A DNA stretch of 5,960 bases from an uncultured Methanobrevibacter sp. (GTDB lineage Archaea > Methanobacteriota > Methanobacteria > Methanobacteriales > Methanobacteriaceae): the NCBI GenBank assembly GCA_900319985.1, contig ONQL01000076.1:1-5960 (forward strand), in the 5' to 3' direction. Positions within the stretch are counted from its first letter, which is position 1, and the number at the start of each line of letters is the position of its first letter. The translations under genes were made by a program, and so were the position numbers. Under the pieces are notes generated by a model. The model did not search any database, was not told where the DNA came from, and saw only the letters and a program-made list of their open reading frames with translations. Shown one piece after another: positions 1-5,960 of the stretch.

Positions 1-1
1 T

Positions 2-1699
2 ATTACTGTTAGGGTTAAAGTTAACGATTTAGGTAGTTTGACTAATAATTTGACTGTTGTTGGTCCTAAAGGTAATGAAACTATGGTTGACTGCACTATC
101 ACTCCTGTTCCTATTGTTGACTTGTCAGTCGATATCACTAGTGATAAGGATGAGTACTTTGTAGGAGATACTGCAGTTTGGACTATAACCGTATCCAATG
201 CGGGTAACGGAACTAATGCAACCAATGTAAATCTGAAAGATTTATTGCCTGAAGAATTTGAGTTTGTTAATTGTACTTTACCTGAAGGTACAACCTACAA
301 CGAAACAACTGGCGTTTGGACAATTGGAGAAATGGCCAACGGAACTAATCTTACATTGACAATCACAACACGTGCTGTAATTGTTGCTGACAATATTGTT
401 AACACAGTTAATGCGACTTGCAGTGAAGATGAGTGGAACTACACAAACAATGTAGGAAATAAATTAGTTAATGTTTTAGCTCTTCCTTTGATTGAAAAAA
501 CAGTAAATACAACAAAACCTTACAACAAGGAATTTGTCGAGTACTATTTGACTGTTAAAAATGTTGCTGATATTGATTATATTAATCGTTTAACTGTCAT
601 CGATTCCTTGCCTGCAGGTTTGATATTTGAGGAAACAATAAGCATTGAAGGCGCCGATTTAATTGAGGAAATAGTGGAAGGTCAAAAAGTAACCTGGATT
701 ATTACAAATGTCTCTGCCAAATCTGAAGCGGTAATTACCGTTAAAGTCTTTGTTGATGACATTGGCAAGTTAACCAATAATCTCACAATCATTGGTCCTA
801 ATGGGGATAATAGCACTGTTGATTGTACAATCGATCCTATTCCAATCACTGATTTAGAGATAGTAAAACACGTTTCAAATACAATCCCACATAAAAACGA
901 TAAAATCATCTGGACTATCATTGTTACTAACAAAGGTGTAAACACTGCCGTAAACACAGTAGTAACTGATAAATTGCCTGCTGGTTTAGTTTATCTTTCA
1001 GATGATTCCCTAAGCAATTATAATCCTAAATCAGGAATTTGGACTATTGGTGATATTGCTAGCGGAGAATCTGTGAAAATCAATATCGTAACTTTAGTTG
1101 CAACCACTAATATGAAGATAATTAATTGGGCACATGTTACTACAGATACATTTGATGTTGATGAAACAAACAACCACTGTAGCAATTCAACAACAGTTCC
1201 TCCAGAGGCTGATTTGGAACTTACCATTGAACCTGACGTCAATAAGGTAAAAGTTGGAGATGTAGTTGTATATACCGTTATAATTAAAAATAACGGACCT
1301 GATACTGCAAATAACACCCATGCAAAAATCAAAATACCAAAAGAACTTGAACTTTTAGGATATGAACCTTCCAAAGGTACTTATGATCCTGAAACAGGAA
1401 TATGGAATATCGGTGATGTGGCTCCGGGTGAGGATGTAACTCTTATACTCAAGACAAAAGCATTGGTAAGCGGAAAAATAGTTATTGAGGCAAGTGTCGT
1501 CTGTGATACTTATGAAAGTGATCTTTCCAATAACAACAATACCGCTGAGATAAATGTATTGCCTGATGAGCATCATCATAAAGAACACCATAAGGAAGTT
1601 CGTGGACCTTCAACAATGCCTGCAACCGGTAATCCTATTGTAATGGTTCTTTTGGCATTGTTTGCTTTAGTTGGTGTATCCTTAAGAAGAAAAGATTAG
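2..1699 (+). CDS. Adhesin-like cell-surface protein with DUF11 repeats, 5'-partial
   Basis: The frame is open from position 2, and its first codons (ITVRVKVNDLGSLTNNLT) match the end of a later repeat (VITVKVFVDDIGKLTNNLT). The real start is therefore upstream of the window, and the TTG at 38 is not a start. What remains is 565 residues: the tail of one unit, then four units of about 120 residues with DUF11-type signatures (W-T-I-x-V-x-N-x-G, D-x-L-P-x-G-L, G-x-W-x-I-G). These are beta-sandwich domains common in methanogen adhesin-like proteins. A His-rich linker (HHHKEHHKE, 1571-1597) precedes MPATG, a hydrophobic segment and a basic RRKD end, so the protein is probably secreted and wall-anchored. 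The role is inferred to be adhesion to other cells or host material; no ligand can be read from the sequence. N-glycosylation sequons are frequent (17 counted). The family assignment is firm, the ligand unknown. Confidence 0.88.
   Translation: MTVRVKVNDLGSLTNNLTVVGPKGNETMVDCTITPVPIVDLSVDITSDKDEYFVGDTAVWTITVSNAGNGTNATNVNLKDLLPEEFEFVNCTLPEGTTYNETTGVWTIGEMANGTNLTLTITTRAVIVADNIVNTVNATCSEDEWNYTNNVGNKLVNVLALPLIEKTVNTTKPYNKEFVEYYLTVKNVADIDYINRLTVIDSLPAGLIFEETISIEGADLIEEIVEGQKVTWIITNVSAKSEAVITVKVFVDDIGKLTNNLTIIGPNGDNSTVDCTIDPIPITDLEIVKHVSNTIPHKNDKIIWTIIVTNKGVNTAVNTVVTDKLPAGLVYLSDDSLSNYNPKSGIWTIGDIASGESVKINIVTLVATTNMKIINWAHVTTDTFDVDETNNHCSNSTTVPPEADLELTIEPDVNKVKVGDVVVYTVIIKNNGPDTANNTHAKIKIPKELELLGYEPSKGTYDPETGIWNIGDVAPGEDVTLILKTKALVSGKIVIEASVVCDTYESDLSNNNNTAEINVLPDEHHHKEHHKEVRGPSTMPATGNPIVMVLLALFALVGVSLRRKD
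116..1558 (+). repeat. Four tandem DUF11-type protein repeat units
   Basis: The units lie roughly at 116-475, 479-835, 848-1201 and 1205-1558, with the end of an earlier unit before 116. Units at 116, 848 and 1205 share the pattern D-L-x-(L/V/I), then W-T-I or Y-T-V, then N-x-G, then G-(V/I)-W-(T/N)-I-G. The unit at 479 is divergent: it has VEYYLTVKN and lacks the G-x-W-x-I-G motif, but it ends like the partial first unit (LTNNLT-hydrophobic pair-GP, then VDCTI). The repeats are clear at protein level and diverged at DNA level, so they are old duplications. Confidence 0.8.
1616..1696 (+). other. C-terminal sorting-signal-like anchor (MPATG, hydrophobic segment, RRKD)
   Basis: The last 27 residues have the three-part layout of a sortase signal: MPATG-NP at 1616-1636, about 16 hydrophobic residues (IVMVLLALFALVGVSL), then RRKD. 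Met replaces the usual Leu of LPxTG. An equally possible reading is a plain C-terminal transmembrane anchor. No sortase gene is present in the window. Confidence 0.7.
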
Positions 1700-1709
1700 A
1701 TTAAACACG

Positions 1710-1748
1710 ATGGGAAAATAACTTTTCCCATACTTTTTTTATTTTTTT
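1710..1748 (+). terminator. Hairpin plus T-tract terminator of the adhesin gene
   Basis: A perfect 9-bp stem (ATGGGAAAA at 1710-1718 with TTTTCCCAT at 1723-1731) closes a 4-nt TAAC loop and is followed by two runs of seven T. It begins 10 nt after the adhesin stop codon. T tracts alone can terminate archaeal RNA polymerase, so the T runs may matter more than the stem. Confidence 0.85.
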
Positions 1749-1934
1749 GCTCAAAATATAACTTCAATTTAATGCAAGTTACATGTGATAATTTTGCATG
1801 CTTTTTATCAAAACATTATTTTAACTGATTGCATCTTTCATTATATTGGTTAATCAAAACTGCTTTTTAAAAATAAATTCCCTAATCTACATCACTCAAT
1901 CAAAGTTTTTCATTTTGTCAATATTCCAACATTA

Positions 1935-1948
1935 TAAAAGTTATAAAT
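1935..1948 (+). promoter_or_regulatory. Archaeal TATA-like box with purine-rich BRE candidate for ilvD-hisD
   Basis: TTATAAAT at 1941-1948 is preceded by AAAAG, which fits a BRE followed by a TATA box. Transcription would start about 25 nt downstream (near 1970), giving a short leader before the ATG at 1987. A second TTATAAAA at 1932-1939 is an alternative box. This is pattern matching in AT-rich DNA, so it is moderate evidence only. Confidence 0.5.
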
Positions 1949-1978
1949 GAGAAATATATGAATGATTAAATTAAATGT

Positions 1979-1983
1979 GTGAT
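1979..1983 (+). promoter_or_regulatory. Shine-Dalgarno-like GTGAT before ilvD
   Basis: GTGAT is complementary to the 3' end of archaeal 16S rRNA (consensus AGGTGATC). It lies 3 nt before the ATG at 1987. It supports that start, which also gives the expected N-terminus (MKSDNVKKGI). Confidence 0.55.
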
Positions 1984-1986
1984 TAA

Positions 1987-3636
1987 ATGAAAAGTGATAA
2001 TGTTAAAAAAGGAATTCAAAGAGCTCCACACAGGTCTCTTTTAAGAGCTTGCGGATTAGATGATGATGACTTTAAAAAGCCATTCATCGGAATTGCTAAC
2101 AGTTTTACAGACATTGTTCCTGGCCATATTCATTTAAAGGAATTGGTTGAGTTTGTAAAAGAGGGAATTATTGCTGCCGGAGGTATTCCATTTGAATTTG
2201 ACACCATGGCGGTATGTGATGGAATCAGTATGAACCATGAAGGTATGAAATATTCTCTTCCTTCACGTGAAATAATTGCTGCAACAGTTGAATCAATGAC
2301 CAAAGGCCATGCGTTCGATGGGCTTGTATTGATTCCAAGCTGTGATAAGGTAGTTCCGGGAATGATTATGGGTGCTGCAAGAGTAAATGTACCTTCAATT
2401 GTAGTCACTGGCGGACCTATGCAATCAGGTGAATATAACGGAAAACCTGCAGATTTGATTACTGTATTTGAAGCTGTCGGTGCTTATTCTGCAGGTAAGA
2501 TGTCTGAAGAGGAAGTTCATGAACTTGAAAAATGCGCCTGTCCTGGTGCTGGAAGCTGTTCTGGTCTATTTACAGCAAATACCATGGCCTGCATTACAGA
2601 AACATTTGGTTTATCTCTTCCAACCTGTGCTACAACCCATGCAAGAACAGAGGAAAACAATCAGATTGCTTTTGAGTCCGGAAAACAGATTATCAAGCTC
2701 GTGGAAGATGACATCAAACCATCCGATATATTGACACAAGAGGCTTTCAACAATGCTGTCGCTGTTGATATGGCGTTGGGAGGCTCATCCAATACAGCCC
2801 TTCACATTCCTGCAATTGCAAGTGAGGTCGATGGAATCGACGTTGATTTGGAACTGTTCGATAAGATATCAAGAAATGTTCCTCATATTGCATTGATTTC
2901 TCCTGCAGGTGAGGATTCCATGATGGACCTGCACCTGGCCGGCGGTATTCCTGCCGTTTTAAAAACTTTGGGAGATAAAATTAATACCAATCAATTGACC
3001 GTAACCGGAAAAACAATAGAAGAAAATCTTAAAACAGTTGAAAACAAAAACACAGAGGTCATTCATACCCTTGACAATCCGGTACACGAAGATGGTGGAA
3101 TTGCTATTTTAAAAGGTAATTTGGCTCCAAATGGAAGTGTAGTTAAAAAAGGTGCTGTAGCAGATCATTTGATGCATCTCAAAGGACCTGCAAAAGTCTA
3201 TAACTCTGAAGAAGATGTAACCAAAGCAATATTTGACCATGAAATCGATGAAGGCGACATCGTTGTAATCAGATATGAGGGTCCTAAAGGTGGTCCTGGA
3301 ATGCGTGAAATGTTGAATCCGACATCTGCCCTTGCAGGTATGAACATTAAGGATGTGGGATTAATAACTGATGGAAGATTCTCCGGTGGAACAAGAGGTC
3401 CTTGTATAGGTCACGTATCTCCTGAAGCAAGGGAAAACGGACCTATTGCAGCGATTCAAAATGGAGATATAATTGAAATTGACATTAACAACAGAAGCAT
3501 CAATGTTGAACTTTCCGATGATGAAATTGAAGCAAGACTCAAACAAGTTAAACATCCTGAAAGTGATGTTGACGGATGGTTGGCAATCTATCAGAAATTA
3601 GTTCACTCTGCAGATACCGGTGCTATTTTAAGGTAG
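1987..3636 (+). CDS. ilvD: Dihydroxy-acid dehydratase
   Basis: The enzyme dehydrates 2,3-dihydroxy-isovalerate and 2,3-dihydroxy-3-methylvalerate to the 2-oxo acids in valine, isoleucine and leucine/pantothenate synthesis; it is cytoplasmic. At 549 residues it has the family length. Signature 1 is CDKVVPGMIMGA at residues 119-130: Cys119 is a cluster ligand, Asp120 and Lys121 form the metal site. The second cluster motif CPGAGSCSG is at 185-193. Signature 2 is GLITDGRFSGGT at 458-469, with the catalytic Ser466. Residue 46 is Gly (VPGHIHL), as in the oxygen-sensitive E. coli-type [4Fe-4S] enzymes as I recall them, where [2Fe-2S] enzymes have Cys; an anaerobe would fit. The N-terminus matches methanogen IlvD proteins as I remember them. 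hisD follows after 7 nt, so the two are probably cotranscribed. Confidence 0.97.
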   Translation: MKSDNVKKGIQRAPHRSLLRACGLDDDDFKKPFIGIANSFTDIVPGHIHLKELVEFVKEGIIAAGGIPFEFDTMAVCDGISMNHEGMKYSLPSREIIAATVESMTKGHAFDGLVLIPSCDKVVPGMIMGAARVNVPSIVVTGGPMQSGEYNGKPADLITVFEAVGAYSAGKMSEEEVHELEKCACPGAGSCSGLFTANTMACITETFGLSLPTCATTHARTEENNQIAFESGKQIIKLVEDDIKPSDILTQEAFNNAVAVDMALGGSSNTALHIPAIASEVDGIDVDLELFDKISRNVPHIALISPAGEDSMMDLHLAGGIPAVLKTLGDKINTNQLTVTGKTIEENLKTVENKNTEVIHTLDNPVHEDGGIAILKGNLAPNGSVVKKGAVADHLMHLKGPAKVYNSEEDVTKAIFDHEIDEGDIVVIRYEGPKGGPGMREMLNPTSALAGMNIKDVGLITDGRFSGGTRGPCIGHVSPEARENGPIAAIQNGDIIEIDINNRSINVELSDDEIEARLKQVKHPESDVDGWLAIYQKLVHSADTGAILR

Positions 3637-3643
3637 GGTTAAA

Positions 3644-4915
3644 ATGGATATATTGAATTATAATGAAATTGATTTGTCTGAAACAATCAAAAGGTCAGAA
3701 GAAGATGTAAACAAGGTCTTGGATATAGTTTCTGACATTTTAAACAACGTTAGATTGAATAAGGACGATGCTATTAGGGAATATACCGAAAAGTTTGACG
3801 GTGTTACAATAGAAAATTTGAAAGTATCCAAAGATGAAATTGAAGAGGCTTATGATACTCTGGATGATTCATTGCTTGCTGCACTAAAACAAGCCGCATC
3901 AAATATTGAAAAATTTCATAAAAAACAAATCCCTAAGGAATGGGAAATGGAAGTTAATCCAGGTATTGTTGCAGGTCAAATTGTAAGACCTATCAACTCT
4001 GCTGGCTGTTATATACCTGGTGGAAGGGCAGCTTACCCTTCATCAATATTGATGACAGTAATACCCGCAAAGATTGCTGGGGTTGAAAAAGTTGTCTGTG
4101 TGACTCCTCCTCAAAAGGATGGCAAAATTTTAGATGCGATTTTGGTTGCTGCAGATATTGCGGGTGCTGATGAAATCTACAAGGTAGGTGGGGCACAAGC
4201 GATTGCGGGACTTGCATATGGTACTCAGTCAATACCTCGTGTAGAAAAAATTGTAGGTCCGGGAAATATATTCGTGACTGCAGCAAAGAAATTGGTGTAT
4301 GGTCAAGTAGATATCGAGTTTCCTGCAGGTCCTTCTGAAGTCTTGATATTGGCTGATGAAAGTGCAAATCCTGAATTTTTAGCAACTGACATATTGGCAC
4401 AGGCAGAACATGACCCAAATGCGTCCTGCTTTTTAGTAACTGATTCAAAGGATTTGGCTATTGAAACTGATGAATTGGTATCCAAATTAACTTCAGAAGC
4501 TCCAAGGCGTGAAATTATTGAGGAATCATTGTCAAAAAGTGGAAAAATCATTATCACTAACACAATGGAGGAGGCAATTTATGTTACAAATGAATACGCT
4601 CCCGAACATTTAATCATATTCACAAAAGATGATGATGAAACATTATCACACATAAACAATGCGGGATCAATATTTTTAGGTGCATACTCACCGGTTGCAG
4701 CAGGTGATTACGGTTCTGGAACAAACCATGTTTTGCCTACCGGTGGCGGAGCTAAAATGTATTCCGGTCTTTCAACAGAAGCTTTCATTAAAAAGCCAAC
4801 TGTTCAAAGACTAACAAAAGATGGACTGAAAGAGCTTTCAAAAACCTCTGTTCCTATTGCTGAATATGAAGGTTTCTTTGCTCATGCAAATTCATTTAAA
4901 ACAAGATTGAAATAA
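3644..4915 (+). CDS. hisD: Histidinol dehydrogenase
   Basis: The enzyme catalyses the last two steps of histidine synthesis, oxidising L-histidinol to L-histidine with two NAD+; it is zinc-dependent and cytoplasmic. The 423 residues match family length. The family signature region AGADEIYKVGGAQAIAGLA is at residues 173-191 and VGPGN at 204-208. Expected zinc ligands are all present: Gln253 and His256 (QAEHD), Asp355 (GDYGSG) and His414 (AHANS). The catalytic Glu321-His322 pair sits in YAPEHL. The start is the ATG 7 nt after the ilvD stop; AGGTAGGG overlapping the ilvD end (3631-3638) may serve as a weak ribosome site. The tight spacing suggests translation coupled to ilvD. The other his genes must be elsewhere, as is common in archaea. 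No damage was seen. Confidence 0.97.
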   Translation: MDILNYNEIDLSETIKRSEEDVNKVLDIVSDILNNVRLNKDDAIREYTEKFDGVTIENLKVSKDEIEEAYDTLDDSLLAALKQAASNIEKFHKKQIPKEWEMEVNPGIVAGQIVRPINSAGCYIPGGRAAYPSSILMTVIPAKIAGVEKVVCVTPPQKDGKILDAILVAADIAGADEIYKVGGAQAIAGLAYGTQSIPRVEKIVGPGNIFVTAAKKLVYGQVDIEFPAGPSEVLILADESANPEFLATDILAQAEHDPNASCFLVTDSKDLAIETDELVSKLTSEAPRREIIEESLSKSGKIIITNTMEEAIYVTNEYAPEHLIIFTKDDDETLSHINNAGSIFLGAYSPVAAGDYGSGTNHVLPTGGGAKMYSGLSTEAFIKKPTVQRLTKDGLKELSKTSVPIAEYEGFFAHANSFKTRLK

Positions 4916-4940
4916 GTTTATAAGTCATAATTCTTATAAA

Positions 4941-4950
4941 TTTTCTTTTT
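4941..4950 (+). terminator. T-rich probable terminator after hisD
   Basis: TTTTCTTTTT starts 26 nt after the hisD stop codon. T-rich tracts end transcription in archaea without a stem. No hairpin precedes it, so the call rests on base composition and position. Confidence 0.45.
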
Positions 4951-4954
4951 ATCT

Positions 4955-5046
4955 AATAGTGAAAGAATACTCCGACCTCTTTAAGGTCGGGGATGAATTT
5001 CACAAAAAGCATCTGAAGATATTAGTTTTCAAATGCTTTCACTATT
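4955..5046 (+). repeat. Nested inverted-repeat structure, possible IS200/IS605 end or structured RNA
   Basis: Three inverted repeats nest here. An outer 11-bp pair is AATAGTGAAAG (4955-4965) with CTTTCACTATT (5036-5046). Hairpin 1 is a 9-bp stem with one G-U pair and a 5-nt loop (4970-4992), holding CCGACCT/AGGTCGG. Hairpin 2 is 12 positions with one mismatch and a 10-nt loop (5006-5039). Hairpin 1 followed by GATGAATTTCAC resembles the 3' end of IS200/IS605 elements, where the TnpB guide RNA ends; this rests on remembered patterns. Its place upstream of tnpB is unexpected. Alternatives are the left end of the tnpB element, a relic of another insertion, a palindromic MITE-like element, or a small RNA. 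Hairpin 2 and the outer stem share bases, so they cannot both form fully. Confidence 0.6.
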
Positions 5047-5076
5047 TCTTTATATATTATTTATTATTTAAATTAG

Positions 5077-5085
5077 TTTATATAA
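5077..5085 (+). promoter_or_regulatory. TATA box candidate for tnpB
   Basis: TTTATATAA matches the methanogen TATA consensus closely. It is about 30 nt before the GTG start at 5116, so transcription would begin only about 10 nt before the gene. The surrounding DNA is very AT-rich, which lowers specificity. Confidence 0.5.
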
Positions 5086-5115
5086 TTTTAAAATTGTCTC
5101 TAAATGGAGTTTTAA

Positions 5116-5874
5116 GTGTTTTTTATGAAATGTGTTAATCAAGGTTTGAAAGTTAGATTGTATCCAGATGAGGATATGATGATTAAAATTAATCAGAATA
5201 TAGGCAATTCCAGGTTTACATGGAATAAACTCTTGGAATACTATAAAGAAACCTATAAATTATTCAAACTCCATGGTTACAGTAAGCTGAAGTGCAACAT
5301 GACCACTTTTAACGTCATGTTAAATATGCTCAAAAAGGAACATGATTTTTTATACTTAAGCGAATCATCAAGTCTGCAACAAGTTTATAGGGATCTTATA
5401 CAGGCTTATAATAAATTTTTCAATGGTGAAAGTGATTATCCAAGATTCAAATCCAAAAAACATGATAAAAAAGCATTCAGAATACAAAACAATGGCAATA
5501 TAAAAATCAAACCCCATACAATTATTTTACCAAAATTAGGTGAGGTGTATTACCGGACAAGTAAAAAATATCGTGAAAAATTAAAAAAAGTTAAAATCAA
5601 TAATGTGACAATTAAAATAGAAAATGGAAAATATTATGCTGTATTTAACATAGAAATTGAAATACCAGAATTTCCTAAAACAAAAGAATTCGTGGGAATC
5701 GATTTAGGTATGAGAACACTAGCAACACTCGACAACGGACTAAAAATAGCCAATTTAGACGTTACACATGAGGAAAACATGATCAAAAAATACCAAAAAA
5801 GACTATCCCGACAAAAAAACAACAGCAACCGCTACAAAAAAACACTAAAAACCTACTGGAAATGGATAACATGA
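5116..5874 (+). CDS. tnpB: TnpB-type RNA-guided nuclease of IS200/IS605 family, C-terminally truncated
   Basis: TnpB is an RNA-guided DNA nuclease that helps IS200/IS605 elements persist, using a guide RNA from the element's right end. The N-terminus (GLKVRLYPDED, residues 10-20; then NSRFTWNKLL) is the helix-turn-helix/wedge region typical of OrfB. DYPRFKSKK at 107-115 is a family motif. FVGIDLG at 192-198 carries the first RuvC aspartate, Asp196. The RuvC glutamate, the second aspartate and the CxxC zinc ribbon are absent: the frame stops at 252 residues, whereas the family is usually about 370-400. The stop TGA at 5872-5874 arises only at the junction of a 92-bp duplication. The GTG start is favoured because TGGAG at 5105-5109 is 6 nt upstream; ATG at 5125 is the alternative. 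As written the protein could not cut DNA; it may be a contig-end artefact rather than a true pseudogene. Confidence 0.88.
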   Translation: MFFMKCVNQGLKVRLYPDEDMMIKINQNIGNSRFTWNKLLEYYKETYKLFKLHGYSKLKCNMTTFNVMLNMLKKEHDFLYLSESSSLQQVYRDLIQAYNKFFNGESDYPRFKSKKHDKKAFRIQNNGNIKIKPHTIILPKLGEVYYRTSKKYREKLKKVKINNVTIKIENGKYYAVFNIEIEIPEFPKTKEFVGIDLGMRTLATLDNGLKIANLDVTHEENMIKKYQKRLSRQKNNSNRYKKTLKTYWKWIT

Positions 5875-5960
5875 TCAAAAAATACCAAAAAAGACTATCC
5901 CGACAAAAAAACAACAGCAACCGCTACAAAAAAACACTAAAAACCTACTGGAAATGGATA
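5776..5960. repeat. Perfect 92-bp tandem duplication at the window end
   Basis: Positions 5776-5867 are repeated without mismatch at 5868-5959, and base 5960 matches the start of a further copy. Each copy encodes the tnpB stretch from NMIKKYQKRL to KTYWKW. Since 92 is not a multiple of 3, the second copy is out of frame and creates the TGA at 5872-5874. The copies end exactly at the end of the sequence, which suggests an assembly artefact, though a real duplication cannot be excluded. Confidence 0.95.

Larger units (their letters stand above)
1749..1986. other. AT-rich intergenic region upstream of ilvD
   Basis: No reading frame or RNA gene was seen. It contains a 6-bp inverted repeat (ATGCAA at 1772-1777 and TTGCAT at 1794-1799) and two copies of ATCAAAAC (1807-1814 and 1853-1860). 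Both are weak and could be chance in such biased sequence. The promoter of the next operon lies at its 3' end. Confidence 0.5.
4955..5960 (+). mobile_element. IS200/IS605-family (TnpB-only) element, 3' end missing
   Basis: It comprises the palindromic segment at 4955-5046 and the tnpB-type gene to its right. No tnpA (Y1 transposase) is visible between hisD and tnpB, so the element is tnpB-only on the visible side. The left boundary is uncertain anywhere between 4955 and 5080, and the right end with the expected guide RNA region is outside the window. Confidence 0.5.

Noticed and set aside
38..40. TTG at 38 as the start of the adhesin gene
   Set aside because: The frame is open to position 2 and the codons before 38 match the end of another repeat unit, so the gene continues upstream of the window.
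1018..1374. Minus-strand frame of 118 codons inside the adhesin gene
   Set aside because: It is antisense to clear DUF11 repeats, has no ribosome site that I can see, and its hydrophobic composition is the mirror of the repeat codons.
1772..1860. Short inverted repeat (ATGCAA/TTGCAT) and ATCAAAAC direct repeats as operators for ilvD
   Set aside because: They are only 6-8 bases long in very AT-rich DNA and lie 80 or more bases before the promoter candidate; no support beyond chance.
2468..2734. Second + strand frame of 88 codons inside ilvD
   Set aside because: It overlaps conserved ilvD sequence including the cluster motif CPGAGSCSG, so it is an out-of-frame shadow.
3993..4448. 151-codon frame on the minus strand within hisD
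   Set aside because: It lies wholly inside a well-conserved hisD and its product is low-complexity (rich in L, Q, H, P) with no recognisable motif; it is a shadow of hisD.
4955..5046. CRISPR repeat
   Set aside because: There is only one copy with no regularly spaced repeats or spacers, and no cas genes in the window.
5088..5115. Hairpin hiding the tnpB ribosome site (TTAAAA with TTTTAA, CTC with GAG)
   Set aside because: It needs a 4-nt bulge between a 3-bp and a 6-bp all A-T stem; too weak to claim.

Overview
The window is AT-rich and looks archaeal. It most likely comes from a Methanobrevibacter-like methanogen (Methanobacteriales). The basis is a long DUF11-repeat adhesin-like surface protein with a TG-type C-terminal anchor, archaeal TATA-like boxes, T-tract terminators, a GTGAT ribosome site, and an IlvD that resembles the methanogen enzymes. 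The genus is an inference from recall, not from a search.

Layout, all on the + strand. (1) Positions 2-1699 are the 3' part of a large secreted adhesin-like protein: one partial and four full DUF11-type units of about 120 residues, a His-rich spacer, and a sorting-signal-like tail. The true start lies before the window. A strong hairpin/T-tract terminator follows at 1710-1748. (2) An AT-rich intergenic stretch carries a TATA-like promoter. (3) ilvD (1987-3636) and hisD (3644-4915) are separated by 7 nt and look like one transcription unit. They encode a dehydratase of isoleucine/valine synthesis and the last enzyme of histidine synthesis. Both keep their catalytic residues and have normal length. 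(4) After a T-rich probable terminator comes a 92-nt nested inverted-repeat structure (4955-5046) resembling an IS200/IS605-family element end or omega-RNA tail. (5) It is followed by a tnpB-type gene (5116-5874) with its own TATA-like box.

The tnpB gene keeps its N-terminal domain and the first RuvC aspartate, but it stops after 252 residues. The stop is created by a perfect 92-bp tandem duplication that runs to the last base of the window. The window therefore starts inside a repetitive gene and ends inside a repeat, as an assembled contig often does, so the tnpB truncation may be an assembly artefact.

The central part is ordinary amino-acid biosynthesis. The least explained sequence is the structured element between hisD and tnpB. 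I see no clear new defence or other multi-gene system.
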